A stretch of 6,188 nucleotides of DNA from Lentisphaeria bacterium UBA1829 (GTDB lineage Bacteria; Verrucomicrobiota; Lentisphaeria; Victivallales; UBA1829). The notes beneath the pieces are model-generated. The model ran no database searches, was not told the origin of the DNA, and saw only the letters and a list, made by a program, of their open reading frames with translations. Location of the stretch: positions 257 through 6,444 of the forward strand of contig DDJH01000185.1 of the NCBI GenBank assembly GCA_002338895.1. The letters run 5' to 3'. Positions within the stretch are counted from its first letter, which is position 1. Each line of letters starts with the position of its first letter. Of the stretch, positions 1-5,941 are shown piece after piece. A program made the position numbers and the translations under genes.

Positions 1-662
1 TCATTGCAATTCTGGCCGGACTTCTGCTTCCGGCCCTGAATCAGGCACGGGAAAAGGCGGCGGCGACAAACTGTCTCTCCCGCGAAAAACAGATCGGTCT
101 CGGCCTGGCCGCCTACTCCCACGACAACAACGGTCTCTGTGGCAACGCCTCGTATGCAGCGGGAATGACGGACGACAATTTATGGAACTGGTCGCTTTAC
201 AACTCCGGAATTCTCGCGAATCCGGATCTGTTTCTGTGTCCCTCCTTCGGCCCGGAGAAGTTCGACCGGAACAACATGGCGACCGCATGGTACAAAACCT
301 ACGGAGCCAACTTCGCCGGTGCGGAATCCAGGGACGGAGGACGGCCCATCTCCTTCAATCTGAAAACCGTCACGCAGGATTCCCGTTCTCTGCCCTTCCA
401 GCCGTCGCGCATGCTTCTTCTTGCGGATTCCTACGGGAAAGTGGCGGCGGGGGAACGGCAGTACTTCAATGTCGGAATGTGGTATGAGGCCATCGGGCAC
501 TCCCGGATTCATTTCCGCCATCAGATGCGGGCCTCGGCGATCTTCTACGACGGACACGGTGCCATGACAACCATGCCGCAGTATCAGGCGGCAAACATTA
601 TTCTGCCTCTCGACACCTGGGCCCGAAAAGATGAAACATACTTCTTCAAACTGGGACGGTGA
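1..662 (+). CDS. Pseudopilin with H-X9-DG C-terminal motif, 5'-truncated by the window edge
   Basis: Reading from base 3 gives 219 residues ending in TGA at 660-662; the start lies off the window. The first visible residues (IAILAGLLLPALNQAREKA) are the distal half of a type IV pilin-like hydrophobic helix followed by the polar Q-A-R-E-K-A segment. Aligned on the L-L-P motif of the second pseudopilin in this window, about 19 residues are missing, so the full protein should be near 238 residues. Next comes a C-L-S-x-x-K-Q-x(5)-Y-x-x-D-N stretch (visible residues 24-42), a C-P dipeptide near residue 79, and H173-X9-D183-G184, the prepilin-processing-associated H-X9-DG motif. Such proteins are inner-membrane-anchored, processed by prepilin peptidase, and resemble minor pseudopilins of type II secretion or type IV pilus systems; the role of this one is unknown. 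It lies 58 bp upstream of the large glycosidase-like gene in the same orientation, which suggests co-transcription. Confidence 0.9.
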   Translation, partial: IAILAGLLLPALNQAREKAAATNCLSREKQIGLGLAAYSHDNNGLCGNASYAAGMTDDNLWNWSLYNSGILANPDLFLCPSFGPEKFDRNNMATAWYKTYGANFAGAESRDGGRPISFNLKTVTQDSRSLPFQPSRMLLLADSYGKVAAGERQYFNVGMWYEAIGHSRIHFRHQMRASAIFYDGHGAMTTMPQYQAANIILPLDTWARKDETYFFKLGR

Positions 663-671
663 ATTTCTCCG

Positions 672-694
672 TTTTCCTGAATTGTTCAGAAAAA
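672..694. repeat. Imperfect inverted repeat between the pseudopilin and glycosidase genes
   Basis: The arms CTGAA (677-681) and TTCAG (685-689) flank the 3-base spacer TTG. After one C/A mismatch the symmetry continues with TTTT (672-675) against AAAA (691-694). No T-tract follows on the + strand, so it is not a convincing intrinsic terminator. It could be an operator or an mRNA hairpin that sets differential expression of the two flanking genes. Function is inferred only from position. Confidence 0.35.
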
Positions 695-707
695 ACTCCA
701 TCAACAA

Positions 708-712
708 CAGGA
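708..712 (+). promoter_or_regulatory. Ribosome binding site for the glycosidase-like gene
   Basis: CAGGA at 708-712 stands 8 bases before the ATG at 721. Together with the signal peptide that begins exactly there, it decides the start against an in-frame ATG at 631, which lies inside the upstream pseudopilin gene. Confidence 0.5.
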
Positions 713-720
713 CTTCTTTC

Positions 721-3700
721 ATGAAACACTTATTTTCCCGCGGACTGCTTTTTCTCTCGGTCCTTCTGACCTGTCCTCTTACCGGTCTTGACCTCTCTCC
801 GGAAGGAGAGTGGTCCGACTACGGCATCTCCGGCTCCTGGCGGATTGCCATGCCGGGCTGGACCCGCTTCCTGAATTCCAAAACCGCAGAATTCACCTCC
901 TCTGCGCCGAATACCGGAGTGCTGACGGAAAAAGGGAAAACCATTCATTTCAGCTCCACCTGCGTTCCCGTCGGCGATTCGCTTCGCATCCGCAGCATTC
1001 TGAGCTCGAAAGATTTCCCGGATTTCGGACAGCTGGATTACCAGCTCCGCATCCCCTTCTCGAATTTCCGGGCGCTCTTTCTGGATGGGAAACGAGTGGA
1101 AATTCCGCAGGAGCTGGAAAAAGTCTCCCTGGGGTATTTCCCGAAAAAGGCGCATTTTCTTGAGCTGGAAACCGATTCCGGCGTCCTGCAGATCCGGGGG
1201 ACCTTCTCGCTCCAGGTGCAGGACAACCGGAAGTGGAGCGACGCTCTCGCCCTCCTTCTGAACAGCGGGAAACGGAAAGACGCCGGCTCCTACGAAGTGG
1301 ATCTGACCTTGAAGTTCCTGCCCGGAGAAAGCCGGCCCCTTTCTCTGAAAAGCGTCGTCAACATGGGGTTCCGTGATGATGTCGCCGGAGACGGACGAGG
1401 CGGATGGACCGATCAGGGACCGGAAAACGATCTGCGGCCCCTCTCCCCCGGAAAACTTCTCTGTTCCGGAATTGAATTCAGGATTCCGGATCCTTCCCGG
1501 AACAACGGCAGAGGCTGTCTGGTTCTTTCCCGTTCGCAGAAGAAATTTTCCCCCTCTGCGACTCTCCGGATCCCGGAAGGGAAAACGCTCCGCTATCTCC
1601 ATCTTCTTCACGCCTCCGCATGGCCGCCACCTGCGGGGGAAACGATCGGAACGATCCAGGTCCGCTATTCGGATGGACGCCGGGAAACCATCCCGGTCCG
1701 CTCCGGAATCGACGGCGGAAACTGGTGGATCAGCGAACCGTTCCGCAACGCCGCAATCGCCTGGGAGGGAAACAACTTCAAAGCGCGCATCGGGCTGTAC
1801 GCCTCGGCGTTCCGTCTGAGCGGAGAACCGGTTGCCGAACTGGTCTTTGAACCGGAAGGGAATGCGGTCTGGATGATCTGCGCAGCGACGTTCGCCGACC
1901 GGGGACTGAAATGGGGAACAAAGGAGGGAAAGGAGATCATCCGATCGGGAAAGGAGTGGCTGCCGGTTTCCTTCTCCCGGCATACGGAGAAGGGGTCGCC
2001 GCTCGACTTTTCCGGATCGCCTCCGCTCACGGCGGGAAAATATGGACGGATCATCACAAATGAAAAAGGACATTTTGTTTTCCGTGCGAATCCGGGAAAA
2101 CGGATCCGGTTTCTCGGCGTCAATCTCTGCCAGACGGCAAACTATCTCTCGAAGCAGGAGGCCGAAGAGTTCACCGAACAGATCGCCCGGGCCGGCTACA
2201 ACTCCGTCCGCTTCCACCATTTTGAAAATCTCCTGATGGCAAAGCGCGGAGGCTCTCCCGCCGCATTCGATCCGCAGAAGCTGGATGCGCTCCACTATCT
2301 GATGGCGTGTCTGAAAAAACGGGGGATCTACTACACGCTGGACCTCTACGCCAGCCGGGAACTCTCCCCCGGACGCTCCTCCTCTTCCGCCAAGCTCCTT
2401 TTCGGCATTGACGCCGGCGCGCAGAAAAACTGGGAGCAGTTTGCAAAAGCCCTTCTGACGACCCGGAATCCGTATACGAATCTGACTCCGGCGGAGGATC
2501 CCGCGCTGTATCTGGTCAATCTGGTCAACGAAAGCAATCTCTCCTTTCAGCTTCCGAAGAGCGGGGATCCGGACATCAGGCGCGAGTTTCAGAAACGCTG
2601 GAAAAGCTGGCGCGCCCTGTTCGGGAACCGGAACTCCGGAGAGGAGGGAAGCGGACTCTGGCACGCCTTTCTGAACACGCTGGAGCGGCAGCGCATCCGG
2701 AAGCAGCGCGAATTCCTGCGCAGGGAGATCGGAAGCGATGTGCTGATCACCGATCTGAATTTCATCTCCGAATACGCTCTGAACGGCATCCGTTCGGAGC
2801 TCCCGGTCGTGGACATGCACGCCTACTGGGATCACATGCGTCTTCTTGTTCCGGGGCGGTGGGCACCTCCGCAGCAGTACAGCCAGCTCTCGGCGCTCGG
2901 ACAGGGTGCGGCGCACGTCCGCATTCCGATGCAGAGCCGCATCTTCGGCCGTCCGTATGTTCTGACCGAGGTCAACTACTGCTATCCGAACCGCTACCGG
3001 GCGGAGTACGCGCCGATGTTCGGCGGCTATGCGGCTCTGCAGGACTGGGACGGAATCTACCGTTTTGCCTGGTCCCATGTCAGAGAGTCCCTGAACAATG
3101 GAATGATCGGCGGATTCGACATTGCAAAAGATCCCTCCGCCCAGCTGGCGGACCGGCTGATCCACGCGCTGTTCCTCCGGGGAGACGCAGCTCCGGCAGA
3201 AAGCGGAATTGCTGTCCGGTTTGAAGAAAAGGAGCTGGCCGCTCTCTCTGCCGGCGCATACTCCGCCGTTCAGGCCGCTGCGGGCGAATTTTCGTTTCTC
3301 GGTCTTTTCACGCGGATCGGGATTCTGCCGGAAGGGGTGGAAACTCCCGACGGAATGCAGAGCATCCATCTGCTCTCCAACTGGAAAAAGTCGCTCGGGC
3401 CGAAAGAACGGGAATTCCTGGCCGCCGCACAGGAACGGAAAACGCTGACCAGTTCGACCGGAGAACTGATCCTCGATCCGCAGAAAAAAACTCTTCGGGT
3501 TGTCACGCCGCGGACCGAAGCGCTGGCCGGGAGCGGTATGCTGAAAGGAGAGATTCTTCAGATTCGCGGAGCCGCCGTGCCGCAGACCGTTGCGCTGATC
3601 TCGCTCGACAACCGTCCGCTTTCGGAGAGCCGGAAAGTCCTGCTTCTTCATCTGGTGGAGATGGCGAATACGGATCAGACCTTCCGCAACGCCCGGAGAA

Positions 3701-3921
3701 ATGTTCTGGAATCCTACGGCAAGGGGCCGCTTCTGCTGCGGCGCTGCCGGACGGAAGTCTCCCTGCATCTTCCGGAGAAGCGGCGGGTGGAGACGCTGGA
3801 TTTTTCAGGCCGTCGAACCGGAGAAGTCTCCGTCCGGCGCAGCGATGGAGCTCTGCACTTCACCGCCGACACAGCCCTTCGTCCCCACGGCGTGATGGCG
3901 TATCTGATCTCCGCGGAGTGA
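721..3921 (+). CDS. Exported multidomain glycoside hydrolase-like protein (clan A, GH5-like barrel)
   Basis: This 1066-residue protein probably hydrolyses a glycan outside the cytoplasm; the substrate is unknown. Residues 1-22 form a signal peptide (basic start, L-rich core). C18 sits in a poor lipobox (L-L-T-C), so a lipoprotein is possible but unlikely. Residues 23-450 look beta-rich and include a module with G-G-W-T-D-Q-G (227-233) and N-D-L-R (236-239). The catalytic barrel spans about 455-800: G-V-N at 466-468 (strand 1), G-x-N-S-V-R-F-H-H at 492-500, D-L-Y near 542, L-V-N-E with E604 as likely acid/base, D-M-H-A-Y-W at 698-703, and L-T-E with E750 as likely nucleophile, followed by Y-P-N-R-Y-R-A-E and D-W-D-G-I-Y-R-F-A-W (775-784). 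Residues 800-1066 are a further beta-rich region. The layout fits clan GH-A, but the exact family is not recognised. It follows a pseudopilin gene and converges on the YczE-like gene. No TTA, CTA or TCA codon occurs between about 733 and 3768. Confidence 0.85.
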   Translation: MKHLFSRGLLFLSVLLTCPLTGLDLSPEGEWSDYGISGSWRIAMPGWTRFLNSKTAEFTSSAPNTGVLTEKGKTIHFSSTCVPVGDSLRIRSILSSKDFPDFGQLDYQLRIPFSNFRALFLDGKRVEIPQELEKVSLGYFPKKAHFLELETDSGVLQIRGTFSLQVQDNRKWSDALALLLNSGKRKDAGSYEVDLTLKFLPGESRPLSLKSVVNMGFRDDVAGDGRGGWTDQGPENDLRPLSPGKLLCSGIEFRIPDPSRNNGRGCLVLSRSQKKFSPSATLRIPEGKTLRYLHLLHASAWPPPAGETIGTIQVRYSDGRRETIPVRSGIDGGNWWISEPFRNAAIAWEGNNFKARIGLYASAFRLSGEPVAELVFEPEGNAVWMICAATFADRGLKWGTKEGKEIIRSGKEWLPVSFSRHTEKGSPLDFSGSPPLTAGKYGRIITNEKGHFVFRANPGKRIRFLGVNLCQTANYLSKQEAEEFTEQIARAGYNSVRFHHFENLLMAKRGGSPAAFDPQKLDALHYLMACLKKRGIYYTLDLYASRELSPGRSSSSAKLLFGIDAGAQKNWEQFAKALLTTRNPYTNLTPAEDPALYLVNLVNESNLSFQLPKSGDPDIRREFQKRWKSWRALFGNRNSGEEGSGLWHAFLNTLERQRIRKQREFLRREIGSDVLITDLNFISEYALNGIRSELPVVDMHAYWDHMRLLVPGRWAPPQQYSQLSALGQGAAHVRIPMQSRIFGRPYVLTEVNYCYPNRYRAEYAPMFGGYAALQDWDGIYRFAWSHVRESLNNGMIGGFDIAKDPSAQLADRLIHALFLRGDAAPAESGIAVRFEEKELAALSAGAYSAVQAAAGEFSFLGLFTRIGILPEGVETPDGMQSIHLLSNWKKSLGPKEREFLAAAQERKTLTSSTGELILDPQKKTLRVVTPRTEALAGSGMLKGEILQIRGAAVPQTVALISLDNRPLSESRKVLLLHLVEMANTDQTFRNARRNVLESYGKGPLLLRRCRTEVSLHLPEKRRVETLDFSGRRTGEVSVRRSDGALHFTADTALRPHGVMAYLISAE

Positions 3922-3947
3922 CAGGAATCCCCCTTCCCCTTCCGTCA
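3919..3947. terminator. Possible weak bidirectional stem-loop shared by two convergent stop codons
   Basis: TGACAGGAA (3919-3927) pairs with TTCCGTCA (3940-3947), leaving a single bulged A and a 12-base loop. Both stop codons (TGA at 3919-3921 on +, TGA at 3947-3945 on -) lie inside the arms. No T-run follows on either strand, so it is not a standard intrinsic terminator. It may still act as a 3'-end hairpin that protects or separates the convergent transcripts. Confidence 0.3.
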
Positions 3948-4595
3948 CGCCTTGACCAGCTGCCGCTTCACCACCCGGAGCGGCTGCTGGAGGATCCGGA
4001 TGAAGAAGCCGACCAGCACCGCCGCCAGAATCGTTCCTTCGCGGACCCCGTTGATCTTCTGGAAGCAGCAGATCGACACGACGAGTGCAAGGAGAACGAT
4101 GGAACTGTCGAAACAGACCTTTGCCGTTCCGAACGGCACACCGTACTCTTCCGAAACCGTCCGGACAAAACCGTCTCCCGGCATATAGGAGATGTCGGCC
4201 AGGAGCTGGAAGGCGATTCCCGTCGCCAGCGACGCACAGCCGAGCAGCTCCTCCAGAAGCCGGAGCAGGTAGTTCTCCGGAACATAAAACGAGGAAAGAT
4301 ACATTCCCAGATCAATGAAAAACCCGAATGCGAACAGGGTCGGCAGCTGTCCCAGACGAGTCCACGGGAAACGCCGTCTCAGGATCAGCACCTGCAGCAC
4401 CATGAAAATGAGGTTGAGCGAAACGGTGGTCATTCCCAGCGTCCACGGGAAAAGAAAGGTCATCACATACGGGAGACTGGAGATCGGCGAGGTCCCCAGT
4501 CCCGGCCGCGTACTGAGCGCAACGCCGAATCCGGCCAGAACCAGACCGATGAAAAACAGAATAAAACGTTTCCTTTTGCTGAACCGATGTTTCAT
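3945..4595 (-). CDS. YczE/YitT-like integral membrane protein
   Basis: The protein has 216 residues and is strongly hydrophobic. Likely membrane segments are at about 11-28, 52-72, 83-103, 115-135, 162-178 and 187-203, with a basic N-terminus (K-H-R-F-S-K-R-K-R) and R-R-R at 73-75 on the presumed cytoplasmic side. Family-like marks are R-P-G-L-G-T-S-P (30-37) after the first helix, M-P-G-D-G-F-V (138-144), a lone membrane aspartate D163, and G-V-R-E-G-T-I (183-189). This pattern matches the YczE/YyaS/YitT-type membrane proteins, whose transported substrate, if any, is not established. The ATG at 4595 is chosen because it overlaps the regulator's stop as ATGA and has GGAGA 8 bases upstream; a longer open frame to 4685 would run inside the regulator gene. 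It is the second gene of a MarR-controlled operon. It could be an exporter of the MarR ligand, but that is inference. Confidence 0.85.
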   Translation of the reverse strand: MKHRFSKRKRFILFFIGLVLAGFGVALSTRPGLGTSPISSLPYVMTFLFPWTLGMTTVSLNLIFMVLQVLILRRRFPWTRLGQLPTLFAFGFFIDLGMYLSSFYVPENYLLRLLEELLGCASLATGIAFQLLADISYMPGDGFVRTVSEEYGVPFGTAKVCFDSSIVLLALVVSICCFQKINGVREGTILAAVLVGFFIRILQQPLRVVKRQLVKA

Positions 4596-4608
4596 ACAAC
4601 CATTCTCC
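4592..4608 (-). promoter_or_regulatory. ATGA stop/start overlap with ribosome binding site for the membrane protein gene
   Basis: On the minus strand the regulator's TGA (4594-4592) and the membrane protein's ATG (4595-4593) share bases as ATGA. GGAGA (4608-4604) stands 8 bases before that ATG, inside the last codons of the regulator. This is the usual geometry of translational coupling. Confidence 0.7.
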
Positions 4609-5023
4609 GTATCTTTTGCTGAATTTGCGATAAAATCTGAATAAAGGAATCCCTCTCCTGCGGCGGAACATCCGTCAATACGCACTCTTCGAGTTCCCGG
4701 AAGAGCTCCCGGATCCGGCCGCCGATTCTCTCCCCTTTTTCTGTCAGGGAGACGATGGTGTTTTTGCGGTTGCCGTCGGCCTTCTCCCGGCGGATCAGTC
4801 CGTTTCTCTCCATTTTTTCCAGAATCGGTGAAAGGGTCGCCGGTTCAATCAGGCACCCCTCCGCGATCTCGCGCTGAAACGAGGCAGGATGGCTCATCAG
4901 ATAGTCGATGACCTTCGGCTGCCCCGGAAGCAGTCCCGGATGTTCCTTTGTCAGCCGGAGAAGAAAACTCTTCTGAAACAGCGTGTGCGCCGCGAGAAGT
5001 GTATAATGAAGCGTGTGTTCCAT
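4592..5023 (-). CDS. MarR-family winged-helix transcriptional regulator
   Basis: The protein has 143 residues from the ATG at 5023. Helical N-terminal and C-terminal ends should form the dimer interface. The DNA-binding core is at about 49-80 (F-Q-R-E-I-A, then P-A-T-L-S-P-I-L-E-K-M as recognition helix, then R-N-G-L-I-R-R). The wing follows at 81-97, with D-G-N-R in place of the usual D-x-R and the typical V-S-L-T-E-K-G strand. MarR proteins are usually repressors released by a small aromatic ligand or by oxidation; C57 and C114 are the only cysteines. An in-frame ATG at 5050 would add nine residues. I prefer 5023 because those extra codons (CTA, ACA, CCA) are atypical here and the promoter-like sequence places transcription start at about 5048-5050. 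Neither start has a normal Shine-Dalgarno sequence. It is coupled to the downstream membrane protein gene. Confidence 0.88.
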   Translation of the reverse strand: MEHTLHYTLLAAHTLFQKSFLLRLTKEHPGLLPGQPKVIDYLMSHPASFQREIAEGCLIEPATLSPILEKMERNGLIRREKADGNRKNTIVSLTEKGERIGGRIRELFRELEECVLTDVPPQERDSFIQILSQIQQKIRRMVV

Positions 5024-5043
5024 TGGAAGGAGTTCTTTTTTTG

Positions 5044-5055
5044 TTAGCATCCTAA
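5044..5055 (-). promoter_or_regulatory. Candidate operator for the MarR-family regulator
   Basis: On the minus strand TTAG-GATG-CTAA is an inverted repeat lying just after the -10 element, over the expected transcription start. A wider, weaker symmetry GTTA...TAAC encloses it. MarR regulators commonly bind such dyads at their own promoter. The dyad is short and could be chance. Confidence 0.3.
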
Positions 5056-5056
5056 T

Positions 5057-5084
5057 AATATAACCGTTTTTTTCTCTTTTTCAA
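5057..5084 (-). promoter_or_regulatory. Sigma70-like promoter of the regulator-membrane protein operon
   Basis: On the minus strand TTGAAA (5084-5079) is a good -35 element. It is followed after 16 bases by TATATT (5062-5057), or after 18 bases by TATTAT (5060-5055), each one mismatch from TATAAT. This is the only AT-rich stretch between the two minus-strand transcription units. The -35 lies within a short dyad (CTCTT-GAAA-AAGAG, 5074-5087). Confidence 0.5.
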
Positions 5085-5156
5085 GAGGAGTGGATGGAAA
5101 AAGGAGAGAAAAGGATCGGATTTCGGAGAGAATCGGGGGAGAGAGGAAAAGGGTGT
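5085..5156 (-). terminator. C-rich, G-poor tract after the pseudopilin: candidate Rho loading (rut) region
   Basis: Read as minus-strand RNA, these 72 bases hold 33 C and only 3 G, and 60 of 72 are pyrimidines. The tract lies immediately after the pseudopilin stop and before the regulator's promoter. No GC-rich hairpin with a U-tract is present. Long unstructured C-rich, G-poor RNA is the known signature of Rho utilisation sites. Assignment as a terminator is inferred from composition and place. Confidence 0.4.
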
Positions 5157-5927
5157 TCAATATCCGCCGATGGGGTAATTCAGGATCCAGGAGTTGGTCG
5201 ATTCGCGAATGAAGAGTCCCGCCCGGATGGAGCGATACGGGATGAATCCTGCGTGGCCGTCGGCATACGCCAGATTGCATCCGCTGCCATGGGCGTTTGC
5301 GCGGAGATAGCGTCCGTAGGCCTCGTCCCGCTCGTCGAACTGGAGGACCATCGACTCTCCGGCGGCAATGGCCGGAATGGAGGCGGCGGACGACTGAGTC
5401 AGTCCGCGGTCGCCGAAGATCGCAAGCGCGGAGGGACGCTTGACCTGATTGGTCCGGCAGCCGGCAAAAATTCCCGGCGAAACGGAAAGCGTCGTCACCA
5501 GCCCGTCCGCCCAGTACTGGCGGAATGAATTCAAAACATACGGAGTGGTCCCGTAGGAAACACCGCTCATGTTGTTCTCATATTCCGGACAGGTCGCCAC
5601 CGGGATCCGGCGGTAATACCCCTCGATTTTCCGATACGGCAGCAGTCCGGATTCCAGCATGTGATCCAGCCATGCGGACTGCATCTGCATGGCATCCGCC
5701 GTATTGTCCACGGGAGCGGGCTTGCCGAAAAAATAATAGTCCGCATTGTCAGCCGTATAGATTCCGATCGCACAGGCATACTGCTTCTGGGTCGAGAGGC
5801 AGGAGATGGTCCGCGCCTTCCTGCGTGCGGAATTCAGTCCCGGAAGAAGAATCGCGACCAGAATGGCGAGAATCGAAACCGTAATCAGGAGTTCAATCAA
5901 CGTAAATTTCTGTTCTGTTCTTTTCAT
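5157..5927 (-). CDS. Pseudopilin with prepilin N-terminus and H-X9-DG C-terminal motif
   Basis: This complete protein has 256 residues. Residues 1-7 are a short basic leader (M-K-R-T-E-Q-K). F8-T-L-I-E12-L-L starts the class III prepilin signal, with E12 as Glu+5 of the mature protein, and a hydrophobic helix runs to about L28-P29. The residue before the expected cleavage site is K7 rather than the usual glycine. Then come S-A-R-R-K-A, C43-L-S-x-x-K-Q with Y57 and D60-N61, C113-P114, and H213-X9-D223-G224. The protein should be processed by prepilin peptidase and sit in the inner membrane with a periplasmic globular domain, as a minor pseudopilin of a type II secretion or pilus-like system. 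The ATG at 5927 is preceded by GGAGGA. It begins 14 bp after the upstream partial gene, which suggests one operon. The central region differs strongly from the other pseudopilin here. Confidence 0.93.
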   Translation of the reverse strand: MKRTEQKFTLIELLITVSILAILVAILLPGLNSARRKARTISCLSTQKQYACAIGIYTADNADYYFFGKPAPVDNTADAMQMQSAWLDHMLESGLLPYRKIEGYYRRIPVATCPEYENNMSGVSYGTTPYVLNSFRQYWADGLVTTLSVSPGIFAGCRTNQVKRPSALAIFGDRGLTQSSAASIPAIAAGESMVLQFDERDEAYGRYLRANAHGSGCNLAYADGHAGFIPYRSIRAGLFIRESTNSWILNYPIGGY

Positions 5928-5931
5928 ACAT

Positions 5932-5937
5932 TCCTCC
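5932..5937 (-). promoter_or_regulatory. Strong ribosome binding site of the second pseudopilin
   Basis: GGAGGA on the minus strand (5937-5932) stands 4 bases before the ATG at 5927. It fixes this start against an upstream in-frame start at 5990, which lies inside the preceding gene. Confidence 0.75.
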
Positions 5938-5941
5938 AAAT

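Noticed and set aside
631..720. Upstream ATG giving the glycosidase 30 more residues
   Set aside because: It would overlap the pseudopilin's last codons and bury the signal peptide 30 residues inside the protein. The ATG at 721 has a CAGGA site and begins the signal peptide directly.
180..722. A 180-codon open frame antisense to the first pseudopilin
   Set aside because: It is aligned with the sense codons and ends at the complement of a TTA codon. The sense frame carries pilin-helix and H-X9-DG motifs.
772..774. C18 of the glycosidase signal peptide as a lipoprotein anchor
   Set aside because: The preceding residues L-L-T do not fit the usual small residue (G, A or S) at -1. Ordinary signal peptidase I cleavage after about T21-G22 is at least as likely.
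730..3768. A 1012-codon open frame antisense to the glycosidase-like gene
   Set aside because: It is codon-aligned with the sense gene and stays open because the gene avoids TTA, CTA and TCA codons. Its product is rich in R, G, P and F with no domain-like pattern, and the sense protein has a signal peptide and catalytic motifs.
3918..4622. A 234-codon open frame antisense to the membrane protein gene
   Set aside because: It has the same codon-phase effect. The product is highly charged and low in hydrophobic order, while the sense strand gives clear membrane helices and an ATGA coupling.
5074..5087. CTCTT-GAAA-AAGAG hairpin as an intrinsic terminator
   Set aside because: The stem is only 5 bp, and on the minus strand it is followed by A residues, not T. 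It overlaps the -35 element and is better seen as part of the promoter region.
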